DNA from: Thermocatellispora tengchongensis | GTDB lineage: Bacteria > Actinomycetota > Actinomycetes > Streptosporangiales > Streptosporangiaceae | DNA length: 64,000 bases | Assembly (NCBI RefSeq): GCF_014202315.1 | Contig: NZ_JACHGN010000011.1 | Coordinates: 1 to 64,000, forward strand | Direction of reading: 5' to 3' | In this document: in pieces, positions 43,761-53,793 of the stretch | Layout of the letters: each line of letters opens with the position of its first letter | Position numbering within the stretch: position 1 is the first letter of the stretch | Notes under the pieces: generated by a model | What the model was told of the DNA's origin: nothing | Databases searched by the model: none | What the model saw: only the letters and a program-made list of their open reading frames with translations | Translations under genes and position numbers: made by a program

Positions 43761-44567
43761 TCACTTGGGCGCGACGGTGGCGAGGCCGGCGGGCTGCGCG
43801 GCCATCGCGCCCCCGTCCACGAGCAGCTCGGCCCCGGTGATGAACGACGCCGCCGGCGAGGCGAGGAACAGGGCGAGATCGGCCACCTCCTCGGCCCGGC
43901 CGATCCTGCCGAGGGGCCGCACGGCGCCCCAGCGGCGGATGGCGTCCTCGGGGTCGCCGGACAGCTCGGCCTCGGCGCGCAGCGCGGGCGTGTCGATCGC
44001 CCCGGGGAGCAGCGAGTTGACCCTGATCCCGTACGGCGCGGCCTCCAGCGCGAGCGCCCGCATCAAGCCGCCGACGCCGGCCTTGGCGGCGGCGTACGCG
44101 CTGGTCTCGGCCATCGTGCGGTATCCGTGCGGCGAGCCGGTGAACAGGATCACGCCGGACCGGGCGTCCCGCATGGCGAGGAAGGCCCTGCGGGAGGTGA
44201 GGAACGCGCCGGTGAGGTCGATGTCGAGCACCTTGCGCCACTCGTCCGGCTCGGTGGTGGACACCGGTTTGGTCCAGCCGACGCCGGCGTTGCAGTAGGC
44301 CACGTCGATGCGGCCGTCCCCGGCCAGGACCGCGCCGATGGCACGTTCCACCTCCGCGTCGTCCGTAACGTCGCAGCGCTGGAACCGGGCCCGGCCGCCC
44401 GCGGCGGCGATGTCCGCCGCCACCGCCTCGCCGCGGCCGGAGTCGACGTCGAGCACCCAGACGGAGGCGCCCGCGGCCGCGAAGGCCGAGGCGCTCGCGG
44501 CGCCGATCCCGCCGGCCGCGCCGGTGATCACCACGGTCGCACCGCTGAAGTCGTGCGTGATCGTCAT
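43761..44567 (-). CDS. Short-chain dehydrogenase/reductase
   Basis: A 268-residue SDR. GAAGGIGAAS cofactor motif near residue 16, CNAGVG in place of NNAG, catalytic Ser in LFTGSPHGY and YAAAK. The C-terminal FITGAELLVDGGAM is standard. It is co-transcribed with the upstream ABC importer and the downstream deacetylase, with short gaps (10-27 nt). The Asn-Asn to Cys-Asn change is tolerated in other SDRs. Confidence 0.9.
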   Translation of the reverse strand: MTITHDFSGATVVITGAAGGIGAASASAFAAAGASVWVLDVDSGRGEAVAADIAAAGGRARFQRCDVTDDAEVERAIGAVLAGDGRIDVAYCNAGVGWTKPVSTTEPDEWRKVLDIDLTGAFLTSRRAFLAMRDARSGVILFTGSPHGYRTMAETSAYAAAKAGVGGLMRALALEAAPYGIRVNSLLPGAIDTPALRAEAELSGDPEDAIRRWGAVRPLGRIGRAEEVADLALFLASPAASFITGAELLVDGGAMAAQPAGLATVAPK

Positions 44568-44577
44568 GGGACCGCTC

Positions 44578-45486
44578 CTACTTCCCGCCGTTGATCGTCG
44601 CCTCGTCCACCGCGGCGGCGGACAGGTTCCACTTCGCCAGGATCTTCTGGTAGACGCCGGTCTTGATCAGCTCGTTGAGCCCGGCCTGGACGGCCTTGCC
44701 GAGCTGCTCGTCGTCCTTGGCGAACACCACGCCGTACAGCGCGCGGTTCATCGGCTCGCCCGCGGTGGGCGCCCAGACGCCCGGCTCCACCTTCATCTGG
44801 TACGCCTGCGGCTCCAGGCCGGTCAGGTTGGCCACGGCCCGGCCCTGCCTGACCTGCATGAGCTGCTCGGCGGCGGACACCGCGCCGAGGGTCTCGATGG
44901 GCTGCCTGCCGGCGCAGTTCTCGGCGGACAGCTTCTCGATGACGCTGAAGTAGCTGGTGCCGTTGGCCGCGACGACGGTCTTGCCGCACAGGTCGGCGAC
45001 GCTCTTGAACGACGGCGCCTGCGCGGCCGTGGTGATGAACTGGTCGCCGGTGACGAAGTAGTCGACGAAGCCGACCGACGCCTGTCGCTCCTTCAGGTCC
45101 TTCACCGCCGACATCACGATGTCCGTGCGCTTGGTCTGCACCGAGGGGATGAGCTGGGTGAAGTCGTTGACCACACTGGTCCTGATCTCCACGCCCAGCA
45201 CCGCGCCGAGGGCCTGGACGAGGTCGATGTCCACGCCGATCAGCGGGCCGCCCGACGCCTCGGTGTACTCCATCGGGGCGTTCGGCGACTGAACGAGGTT
45301 GGCGAGATAGCCGCGGTCCCGGATCTCCTTGGGCAGCATCGCGTGGATCTCGGGGTTCACGCTGGGGACGGGCACGCTCTGCGTGGGCGCCGTCGCCGCG
45401 GTGGGGGCCTCCGCCTGCCCTCCGCAGGCGGCGGTGAGGGCGAGCAGCGCCGCCGCGAGAAGGCCGCGGGCCGTCTTGTCGCTCAT
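44578..45486 (-). CDS. Polar amino acid ABC substrate-binding lipoprotein
   Basis: A 302-residue lipoprotein. Lipobox LTAACG, an Ala/Pro/Thr linker, then a type II solute-binding fold (GVDIDLVQALGAVLGVEI, TDIVMSAVKDLKERQ, GKTVVAANGTSYF). It captures an amino acid or amine-like ligand for the permease/ATPase encoded upstream in the same operon. Its opening PEIHAMLPKEIRDRGYL is typical of the family. The ligand is not fixed, but the neighbours suggest a nitrogen-containing metabolite. Confidence 0.9.
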   Translation of the reverse strand: MSDKTARGLLAAALLALTAACGGQAEAPTAATAPTQSVPVPSVNPEIHAMLPKEIRDRGYLANLVQSPNAPMEYTEASGGPLIGVDIDLVQALGAVLGVEIRTSVVNDFTQLIPSVQTKRTDIVMSAVKDLKERQASVGFVDYFVTGDQFITTAAQAPSFKSVADLCGKTVVAANGTSYFSVIEKLSAENCAGRQPIETLGAVSAAEQLMQVRQGRAVANLTGLEPQAYQMKVEPGVWAPTAGEPMNRALYGVVFAKDDEQLGKAVQAGLNELIKTGVYQKILAKWNLSAAAVDEATINGGK

Positions 45487-45523
45487 GTCGGGAACTCCAT
45501 CTCTGGCTGGGCTCTGGCTGGGG

Positions 45524-46338
<815 letters not shown>

Positions 46339-46342
<4 letters not shown>

Positions 46343-47268
46343 CGCGCTCCCCTCCTCAGCCGGGCCACGGCGGCTGTGATGATCCGGTCGGCGACGCTGC
46401 GCCTGCGTACGGCCGAGCGCTGGAAGCGCCGTTCCAGGTAGTACTGCCCGACGCTGGTGACGGAGGTGGCGGCGAGGTACCACACGGCGGCCACGATCAG
46501 CAATTCCATGACCTTGCCGTTGACGTAGTAGATCTGCTGGGCGTTGGTCAGGATCTCGGTGTAGGAGATGGCGGCGGCCAGGGAGGACGTCTTGAGCATG
46601 CCGATCGCCTCGTTGCCGATCGGCGGGATGATCGCCGGCATCGCCTGCGGGAGCACCACCTTGGCCAGCGCGGTCCGGCGGGACAGGCCCAACGCCGAGG
46701 CGGCCTCCGCCTGGCCGGAGTCGACCGAGAGGATGCCGCCCCGGATCACTTCGGTGAGGTAGGCGCCCTCGTTGATGCCCAGGCCGAGCAGGGCCGCCGC
46801 GAACGGCGTGATGACGTTGATGGTGGGTTCCTCGAACAGGCCCGGCACGCCCAGGGTGGGGAAGATCAGGCCGAGGTTGAACCACATCATGAGCTGCAGC
46901 AGGACCGGCGTCCCCCGGAACAGCCACACGTACAGCCAGGCGACGGTGGACAGCACCGGGTTGGCCGAGAGCCTCATCACCGCGAAGCAGGTCCCGAGCG
47001 CGATGCCGATCAGCATGGCGAGCACCGAGATCAGGATCGTCTGCCCCAGGCCCGCCAGGATCTTCTCGGCGGTGAGGAACTCACGCACCACGGCCCAGTC
47101 GATCCGGCCGCGGGCGAACGACAGCACGAGGAACCCCAGGACGGCCAGGACGACCGCGCCGGTCACCCATCTGAGGGGGTGGGGCCGCGGATGCAGGCGG
47201 TCCTCAGGCGGGATCTCGGCCGGGGAGCCGAGATGGACGACCGGAGCGGAGGACGTCGACCATCCCAT
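46339..47268 (-). CDS. Polar amino acid ABC permease
   Basis: A 309-residue permease of the HisM/GlnP type, about 6-7 helices: the N-terminal cytoplasmic stretch (to ~residue 33), then [18 protein letters not shown], the transport core [20 protein letters not shown] and the EAA loop [20 protein letters not shown]. Only one permease is present, as expected for a homodimer. It lies directly downstream of an FCD regulator and overlaps the ATPase by 4 nt. Confidence 0.91.
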
Positions 47269-47321
47269 CTCCTATCACCTTCTTCTTCGTGCGATCAGTG
47301 GCCGCCGGGGGGCAGGTGCGC

Positions 47322-48104
47322 TCAGAGCGTGAGCTCGATCAGGCGTTTCACGACGTCGGCGCCGCGGTCGGTCGCGGCGCGCTCGGCCTCCTCGATGAGC
47401 CGATCGACGTGCGCGAGCATCGTCCGCTCCGCCGCGTCCGGGTCTCCGGCGCGGATGGCCGCCAGGACGTCGGTGTGCTCGGGCGCGGACTGGGCGAAGG
47501 TGCCGTGGCCGCCGGTGATGACGTCCAGGACCAGTTCCAGGGGCTCCAGCGACTCGTCGAGCACGACGTCGCCGATGGCCTGGAGCAGGCGGTTGCGCGA
47601 GATGCGGAAGATCTCCCGGTGGAAGCGCATGCCGCACAGGCGGGCGTCGCCGCCGACGTCGAGAGCCTCGCGGTGCCCGTTCACCAGCTCCTCCAGCCGC
47701 TCGATGTCCTCGGCCGTGGCCCGTATGGCGGCCCAGCGCGCCGCCTCGCGCTCCACGCCGCGCCGGGCGTACAGCAGGTCGAGGAGCTGGCGGGCGTCCT
47801 GGATGTCCAGGGCCTGGTGCAGCCCCTTCGCCTGCCGCCGTGTACGCCGGGTGAAGCTGGCCAGGCGGCGTCCGGCGTCGGTGACCGTACGGCCCTTGCG
47901 GCCCGAGGAGACGGTCAGCCCGAGCTCGTCCAGCCGGGCCAGCAGCCGGGAGGTGCTGGCCTCGCTCAGCGCGATGCCGCTGTCTCCGAGCCGGCGCGTG
48001 GCGATGCGCGCGCCGACGGGGTCGGCCGACTCGGCGACGATGTCGAGAAGCAGCAGCTCCTGGTGAGACAGGTGCGGGGAGATCGGGTCGGCGGGGTCGC
48101 TCAC
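47322..48104 (-). CDS. Winged-helix (RNase R type) plus FCD regulator, second copy
   Basis: A 260-residue paralogue of the regulator at 36984: winged helix (LLLLDIVAESADPVGARIATRRLGDSGIALSEASTSRLLARLDELGL, then GRKGRTVTDAGR) and FCD domain (GMRFHREIFRISRNRLLQAI, PEHTDVLAAI). The recognition segments differ, so the two probably bind different sites. GTG 48104 is the start. It heads the minus-strand operon, with the ABC importer, SDR, deacetylase, amidohydrolase and RidA following in order, and is likely autoregulatory. Confidence 0.88.
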   Translation of the reverse strand: MSDPADPISPHLSHQELLLLDIVAESADPVGARIATRRLGDSGIALSEASTSRLLARLDELGLTVSSGRKGRTVTDAGRRLASFTRRTRRQAKGLHQALDIQDARQLLDLLYARRGVEREAARWAAIRATAEDIERLEELVNGHREALDVGGDARLCGMRFHREIFRISRNRLLQAIGDVVLDESLEPLELVLDVITGGHGTFAQSAPEHTDVLAAIRAGDPDAAERTMLAHVDRLIEEAERAATDRGADVVKRLIELTL

Positions 48105-48289
48105 GGGTCAGGAATCCATTCCGGAACGGGTTCGGGGGCTCGCCGCGGGCGAGCATCAGTCAGAGGGACGATAAGTACATCAACTTTGAGGCATGACCGT
48201 CGTCTTTCGTTGAGCTATCCGGCCACATGAGGAAGAGTTCACCGGTATGGGGTGTCCTGTCGAGATCCTTCCTGTTAAGAATTGATAAC

Positions 48290-48309
48290 GTCCCTCAAAT
48301 ATGAGGGAC
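48290..48309 (-). terminator. Terminator of the minus-strand MFS gene, or operator
   Basis: GTCCCTCA and TGAGGGAC form a perfect 8-bp dyad with a 4-nt AATA spacer, 4 nt past the MFS stop. On the minus strand it is followed by an AT-rich tail (GTTATCAATTCTTAAC), as in a classic terminator. It could also be an operator for the regulator at 48104. Confidence 0.65.
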
Positions 48310-48313
48310 ACTC

Positions 48314-49711
48314 CTACCGGCTCCTCCGGCCGGCACGGGCGACGAGCGCGGCGCCCACGACCAGGGCCAGCGCCAGGAACGCGACGGACGAGAGCAGCCC
48401 GATGCCGGCGGGATCGAGCCGCCCGTCGAGCGCCCCGGCCAGGAAGTAGCCCCCCGCGCCGCCCGCTACGGACGCGGACCCGAAGTAGGAGAACGCCTCC
48501 GCCCGGCGGCGCAGGCCCATCCGGCCCTCGATCTCGGTCGCCATCAGGCCGTTGAGCGGCACCATCAGCAGACCGGCCGCGAACAGGCCCACGGCGTAGC
48601 CGAGCGCGTCGGCGGCCAGCCCGGACGGCACGGCCAGCACGGCGGAGACGAGCAGCAGAGCCAGCGTGGTGCGCAGCGCGCGGTGCCGGGGCAGCGGCCG
48701 GGCGCTGACCACCAGCCCGCCGAGACAGGCCCCGGCGGGCAGGGCCGCGGTGAACCAGCCGGAAGCCCCGGAGTCCAGCCCGTACTCCGCCATCCGCTGC
48801 GGCACGTTCGCCATGAGCAGCCCGTACGCCAGGCCCACCCACAACACCAGCAGCGAGACGAGCTGGGTGTCGCGCGGCGGCAGGAGGCCGGCCGGACGGA
48901 CGGGCGCCGGGCGGAGCGGCGGCACGGCCCGCATCAGCAACGCACCGAGCAGCGACAGGGCCGCCATCCCGGCCAGCGCCGCGACCGGTCCCCCTGCCAC
49001 CACCAGCACGCTGACCAGGACCGGCCCGGCCACCGAGCACAGCTCGACGAGCAAGGACTCCGCGAAGTGGGCCCGACGGAGCTGCGCCGCGGGAACGGTC
49101 ACCACGAGCAGGGCCCGCATGCCGCCCCACATGCCCGCGGTGGCCAGCCCGAGCAGGACGCTGAGGGCGTACAGCGCCCAGGCGGGCGCCCTCATCTCCG
49201 CGGCCACCGCCAGCCCCAGGGTGACCACTCCGGACAGCGCCACGGTCACCCGCATGGCCCGCCGCATCTCCAGCCGGTCGAGGAGCCGGCCGATGACCGG
49301 CCCCGGCGGCCCCGAGCAGAGGCTGAGCACCCCCGCCAGCACGGCCCCCTCCGCCAGCGACCCGTTCGCCCGCTCCCCCACCAGGATCAGCACCAGCCCC
49401 GCCATGGACGTCGGCAGCCGGGCGAGCAGCGAGCCGGCGATCCACAACCGCCACGGCCGGTGACCCAGCAACCCCGCCGGTCCGGCCGCCCTCTCCCCGG
49501 GCGGAGCGCTCCCGGCTGCGCGGAATGGGCCGGGCACCGGGTTCACGGGCCGGTGGGGCGCCGGGCTCCCGGCGGCGTGCGTCTCGGCAGGCCGTCGCGG
49601 AGGATCCCCCGCCGCCCGGTCCCCGGCGGCCCTGGGCGGAGGATCCGCCTCCCGCCCGGGTGCGGCGTCCTCCGGTGGCGAGGGTGGCGTGCCGGGGGGT
49701 GGGGCGGTCAT
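48314..49711 (-). CDS. MFS transporter with proline-rich N-terminal tail
   Basis: A 465-residue MFS protein with twelve helices beginning near residue 80 (GLLGHRPWRLWIAGSLLARL) and a motif A-like DRLEMRRAMRVTV. The first ~80 residues are rich in Pro, Ala, Gly and Arg with no homology; if translation begins later the tail would be shorter, but no internal start has a better ribosome site. Helical pattern resembles small-drug exporters. It is divergent from the Lrp regulator at 49872, a common control arrangement. Confidence 0.84.
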   Translation of the reverse strand: MTAPPPGTPPSPPEDAAPGREADPPPRAAGDRAAGDPPRRPAETHAAGSPAPHRPVNPVPGPFRAAGSAPPGERAAGPAGLLGHRPWRLWIAGSLLARLPTSMAGLVLILVGERANGSLAEGAVLAGVLSLCSGPPGPVIGRLLDRLEMRRAMRVTVALSGVVTLGLAVAAEMRAPAWALYALSVLLGLATAGMWGGMRALLVVTVPAAQLRRAHFAESLLVELCSVAGPVLVSVLVVAGGPVAALAGMAALSLLGALLMRAVPPLRPAPVRPAGLLPPRDTQLVSLLVLWVGLAYGLLMANVPQRMAEYGLDSGASGWFTAALPAGACLGGLVVSARPLPRHRALRTTLALLLVSAVLAVPSGLAADALGYAVGLFAAGLLMVPLNGLMATEIEGRMGLRRRAEAFSYFGSASVAGGAGGYFLAGALDGRLDPAGIGLLSSVAFLALALVVGAALVARAGRRSR

Positions 49712-49871
49712 GCGGGACGCTCGCTGTTGGTGCGCAATGTTTTCCGTTTCCGGGACGGCTGCTCGGGGTTGTTCATCGATCCGGCCCTTTCCACGCGCGT
49801 TCATGCGATCCCGGAGGCTGTGCCAGACTGGCCGGGACACGGCGTGCGGGGCGGGAGCGTGAAGCGGATCC

Positions 49872-50807
49872 TTGACGCAGCGATACGAACTTGACGCGCA
49901 GGACCAGGCGATCATCGACCTGCTGCGGGAGGACGGGCGGTCGCCGCTGGCCCGCATCGGGCAGCAGGTGGGGCTGTCGGCCGACGCCGTGCGGGCGCGG
50001 ATGTCCCGGCTGGCCGGCGACGGGGTGCTGCGGGTGATCGGGCTGGTGGATCCGGCCGTCCTCGGCTATGACGTGCTCGGGACCGCCGGGCTGCGTTACC
50101 GCGGGCCGGTGGACCGGCTCCGCGCCGGGCTGAGCGCGCACCCGCAGGTCACCTTCGCCGCGCAGACGGTCGGCGCGTACGACGCCGTGTGCGAGATCGG
50201 GGCCCGTGACGACGCCGACCTCGCCGACGTGGTGTGGCGGCTGGCCGAGACGATCGACGGAGTGCGCGACTACGAGATCTGGCGCCAGCTCGACGTGGTC
50301 AAGTGGGAGAGCCAGGGCAGGCCGCGGCGCTCGGCCTCGGCTCCGAGGCGGGCCGACCTCGACGACCTGGATCTGGCGCTGCTGCGCCTGCTCGTCGACA
50401 ACCCCAGGGCCAGCTACCGCGAGCTGGAGGCGGCGCTGGACGCCCCGTACTGGATGGTGCGCAAGCGGACCCAGGCGCTGTTCCGCGACGGCACGATCCA
50501 GGCGACGGCGATGGTGGACCGGGTGTCCACCGACCCGGTCACGATGGCCTCCCTCGGGATCACCCTGGGCGGCTCGCCGGACGCCGCGCTGGCCGCCCTG
50601 GTCGCGCTGCCGGACCTGCCCATCGTCACGGTGACGGCGGGGAGGTACCAGGTGATGGGGGAGGCCGCGTGCGGCTCGCCGAAGGACCTGGCCGCGCTGA
50701 TGCGCCGGGTCCTGGCGGCCGAGGGCGTGAGCGGGCTGAGCGTGCTGACCTACGCGCGCATCCTGGTGCTGCCCCGGGCGTGGAGGTTCGAGACGGCCGC
50801 CGGGTGA
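49872..50807 (+). CDS. Two-module Lrp/AsnC regulator
   Basis: A 311-residue regulator with two Lrp modules: HTH 1 (LDAQDQAIIDLLREDGRSPLARIGQQVGLSADAVRARMSRL), a RAM ligand-binding part, and a second HTH-like unit (DLDDLDLALLRLLVDNPRASYRELEAALDAPYWMVRKRTQAL) with another RAM region. TTG 49872 is forced: an in-frame TGA lies 10 nt upstream and no ATG or GTG is available. It is flanked by two MFS exporters, both possible targets, and Lrp proteins classically sense amino acids. Confidence 0.88.
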   Translation: MTQRYELDAQDQAIIDLLREDGRSPLARIGQQVGLSADAVRARMSRLAGDGVLRVIGLVDPAVLGYDVLGTAGLRYRGPVDRLRAGLSAHPQVTFAAQTVGAYDAVCEIGARDDADLADVVWRLAETIDGVRDYEIWRQLDVVKWESQGRPRRSASAPRRADLDDLDLALLRLLVDNPRASYRELEAALDAPYWMVRKRTQALFRDGTIQATAMVDRVSTDPVTMASLGITLGGSPDAALAALVALPDLPIVTVTAGRYQVMGEAACGSPKDLAALMRRVLAAEGVSGLSVLTYARILVLPRAWRFETAAG

Positions 50808-50827
50808 GACGGCCGGACGGGGCCCGC

Positions 50828-52069
50828 TCACCGCGTGCGTGCGCGCGGGGTCAGCGCCAGCATCCCGGCGAGCATCGCGGCGGAGGCCACGGCGCCCGTG
50901 AGGAACACCCCGCGCGGGCCCGAGAGGTCGAGCAGCGCCCCGAACACCACCGGCAGCACCAGCATGCCCACGCCGTTGAGGTGGTTGGTCGCGGCCAGCC
51001 GCAGGCCGGTGCCGCCCGCGGCCCCCTCCCCCGTCGCCAGCAGGTTGGTGGCCCCGATGCCGGTGGCCCCGGCGAGGCCGTGCAGCACGGCGCCGAGCGC
51101 GGCGCCCGCGAAGCCGCTGCCCGCCAGTCCGACCGCGGCCAGGCCGGCCACCGCGCACACGCCGGACACCGTCACCGCGCCACGCAGCCCCACGCGGGCG
51201 ACCACCCGGCCGAAGAACGGCCCGGCGGCGACCGAGGTCAGGTCGCGGCACAGCAGCAGCGTCAGCACCAGCCAGGGCAGGCGGTCGGCGGGCACGTCGA
51301 GCGCGATCGGGTAGAAGGAGTTGCCGAGCAGGACCACGGTGTTCAGGTTGAGGTTGATCAGTGACGACGCCTGGAGCGCGGGCTCGCGGCGCAGCATGCG
51401 CAACGAGGCCAGGTATCCGCCGCGCGCCCCGGCCGTCGCGGTGAGTGCGGCGGGGTCGTCGCGGTCCGCCCGGCCCCGCACCCGCCTGGCGAGCAGTGCG
51501 AAGGCCAGGGCCGGCGGCACGACCAGCCACAGTCCCGGCCCGGCGGCGCCGGCGCCCGATCCGGCCAGCAGCGACACCGAGACGACCGCCGCCAGTGCGG
51601 CGGCCAGGCGCTGGGCCGCGCCGTTGAGGCCCTGCGTGCGGTAACGCTCGCCGGATCGGGCGACGACCGCCAGCGTCGTGGTCACCACGGCGCCGCGGGC
51701 CAGGCCGTACCCGGCCAGGGGCAGCGCCCACGCCCACACCGGGGCGCCCTGCGCCGCCAGGGCCATCCCGGCGGCGCAGGCGGCGACGGCCAGGCCGCCC
51801 GCGGACAGCACCCCGCCCCGCCCGGCGCGGTCGGTGCGCACGGCCGCAGGCGGCGCCATGAGCAGGCCGAGCCCCTGGGCCAGCGCGAGGAGCACGCCGA
51901 TCAGCAGCCCCGACCGTACGCCGCTCGCCTCCAGCGCGACCGGCAGCAGGATCTGGGCCAGCGACTCGGTGAGGAACAGCGTGACGACCATCGCCACCGC
52001 CAGCGCGGTCCCGCTCGCCCCCTCCGCGGCCGGGGCGGAGCCGCGGAAGGGGCGGGAGAGCGTCCCCAT
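50828..52069 (-). CDS. MFS transporter
   Basis: A 413-residue transporter with twelve helices (ESLAQILLPVALEASGVRSG, GLLMAPPAAVRTDRAGRGG in motif A position, RDLTSVAAGPFFGRVVARVG). No specificity signature. It begins 6 nt after the AbgB-like gene stop on the same strand, so the two are co-transcribed and it may move the substrate or product of that hydrolase. The Lrp regulator is convergent with it, 20 nt away. Confidence 0.86.
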   Translation of the reverse strand: MGTLSRPFRGSAPAAEGASGTALAVAMVVTLFLTESLAQILLPVALEASGVRSGLLIGVLLALAQGLGLLMAPPAAVRTDRAGRGGVLSAGGLAVAACAAGMALAAQGAPVWAWALPLAGYGLARGAVVTTTLAVVARSGERYRTQGLNGAAQRLAAALAAVVSVSLLAGSGAGAAGPGLWLVVPPALAFALLARRVRGRADRDDPAALTATAGARGGYLASLRMLRREPALQASSLINLNLNTVVLLGNSFYPIALDVPADRLPWLVLTLLLCRDLTSVAAGPFFGRVVARVGLRGAVTVSGVCAVAGLAAVGLAGSGFAGAALGAVLHGLAGATGIGATNLLATGEGAAGGTGLRLAATNHLNGVGMLVLPVVFGALLDLSGPRGVFLTGAVASAAMLAGMLALTPRARTR

Positions 52070-52075
52070 GTCCGC

Positions 52076-53671
52076 TCAGAGCTTCTCGCCGAAGTCGGTG
52101 GTCGTGGGCAGTTGCCACTCGAAGCCGCGGGCGGTGGTGACGTACTCGGGCCAGGGCAGTTCCACCGGGGGCGCGAAGTCGGCCGGCAGCAGCGGGGCGC
52201 GCAGCTCCTCCGGCGCGGCCTCCCGGTTGCGCTCGAACTCCTCCCTGGCGGCGCGCAGCAGATCGGCGTCGTCGATGAGCCGCAGCGCGGTCGCGGCGAT
52301 CACGCCGCCGGCGTAGCTCCACACCGGGTCGATCGCCGCGGCCAGGCCGTTCATGGCGTTGTTGGCCCAGTGGTTGAGGTCCTCGCCCACCACGCGCAGC
52401 AGCGGCTTGGCGGTGAAGAAGCGCACGGTGGGGGTGTGCCAGGTGTACTCGGTGTAGTCGTCGGCCCCGGTGCAGTCCTGCCAGGGCGGCAGGGTGGCGC
52501 GGGTGGCGGCGTCCTGCTCGCGCGGGTCGGTGACCTGGTGCAGCATCGGCCGGAACGGGTCATCGGAGGGCTCGTGCCCGAGCGTGCGCTCCAGTTCGCG
52601 GGCGAACTCGTACGCCTCGGGCGCGAACTCGCGCGGCCCCAGCTCCAGCAGGTTCTCGTACGTCGCCTGGGCCATGACGTGGTTCTTCAGGCCGGGCCGG
52701 GTACGCGTCACCCAGCGCATGGAGACCTCGCAGTTGGCGAGCCCGGCCACGTGCCTGGCGTTGCGCTGGAGCACCTCCAGGATCTGCCGCTGCACGCCGA
52801 TCAGCGGCGAGCGCCAGCTGAACTGGATCTGGGTGATCCGTGGCGGCAGGTTGTCGGCCGTCGCGTTGGCCGCGCCCAGGACCGCCTCGTTGAGCGACCA
52901 CAGGCCGGTCCGGGGGAACATGTTCTCCTTGGCGTACTTCGTCGAGGTCAGCATCAGGCCCAGCGCGTCCAGCGCCCCCGGCGAGCGCACGCTGTTGTGG
53001 GCGCCCATCCCCGAGCCCGCCAGCGGGTCGCCGGTGATCCACGGCGGGGCGTCGTCGCGCTGCGCCTCGAAGCACTGGAAGGTGAAGACGACCGACCAGT
53101 ACAGGCAGTTCGTGATGTCCCACAGCGCGGTGTTCTCGAACAGCGGGTGATAGCTGATCGCCGCGTCCAGCCCGTCGTAGTAGCCCTTGGCCGCGTGCAC
53201 GGCCTTGGACCCGCACACCTTCTCCGCCGGCTCGCCGAACAGGTGGACGACGCCCCGGCCGCCGGTGCGCTCGATCGCCCGCTTGGTCGCGATGGCCCCG
53301 GCGAGGGCGCCGACCCCGAGGGCGGAGTGCGCGTCGGTGAAGCCGGGCGCCCAGGGGTGCAGGCCGGGGCGGGGCTGCCGGTAGGGGACGGTGTCCTGCG
53401 AGTAGCCGGGCGAGGCGTCGTACTCGGCGTACATGCCGATCGCGGGGCCGCCGTCGCCCCATTTGGCGTGGAAGGCGGTCGGCATGTCCCCCGACCCCTC
53501 CTCCACCTCGAACCCCTCGGCCCGCAGCAGCTCGGCGTACGCCTGCGCCGAGCGGTACTCCCGCCACGCGGGCTCGGCGTAGGACCAGATGAGGCGGTGG
53601 AACTCCGAGAGCTCCTTGCCGAGCTCCTCCACTGCGGCGACTCCGGCGCGCTGGCGCTCGGTCAGTCCCAT
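52076..53671 (-). CDS. AbgB-like M20 amidohydrolase
   Basis: A 531-residue peptidase-M20 protein of the aminobenzoyl-glutamate utilisation B type. TDAHSALGVGAL supplies a His ligand, HLFGEPAEKVCGSK the Glu pair, and AISYHPL a second His, with the internal dimerisation domain rich in aromatics. AbgB/AbgA cleave p-aminobenzoyl-glutamate, but relatives hydrolyse other amides, so the substrate is open. GAGGAGTC precedes ATG 53671. It shares a transcript with the downstream MFS gene and is separated from the Pot importer by a terminator. Confidence 0.85.
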   Translation of the reverse strand: MGLTERQRAGVAAVEELGKELSEFHRLIWSYAEPAWREYRSAQAYAELLRAEGFEVEEGSGDMPTAFHAKWGDGGPAIGMYAEYDASPGYSQDTVPYRQPRPGLHPWAPGFTDAHSALGVGALAGAIATKRAIERTGGRGVVHLFGEPAEKVCGSKAVHAAKGYYDGLDAAISYHPLFENTALWDITNCLYWSVVFTFQCFEAQRDDAPPWITGDPLAGSGMGAHNSVRSPGALDALGLMLTSTKYAKENMFPRTGLWSLNEAVLGAANATADNLPPRITQIQFSWRSPLIGVQRQILEVLQRNARHVAGLANCEVSMRWVTRTRPGLKNHVMAQATYENLLELGPREFAPEAYEFARELERTLGHEPSDDPFRPMLHQVTDPREQDAATRATLPPWQDCTGADDYTEYTWHTPTVRFFTAKPLLRVVGEDLNHWANNAMNGLAAAIDPVWSYAGGVIAATALRLIDDADLLRAAREEFERNREAAPEELRAPLLPADFAPPVELPWPEYVTTARGFEWQLPTTTDFGEKL

Positions 53672-53743
53672 GCTTGACTCCTCGTTCGTTCTTCTCGTGT
53701 CTTTCTCGCGGCTCGTCGCCAGGACTTGGCGGCAGGCCCGTAC

Positions 53744-53768
53744 GGGGCGCCGCCCGCGGCGGCGCCCC
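53744..53768 (-). terminator. Terminator of the Pot importer operon
   Basis: Perfect 11-bp stem GGGGCGCCGCC / GGCGGCGCCCC with CGC loop, 25 nt past the ATPase stop on the minus strand. Confidence 0.8.
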
Positions 53769-53793
53769 TGGATCGCGGGCGGGACGGCCGGGG

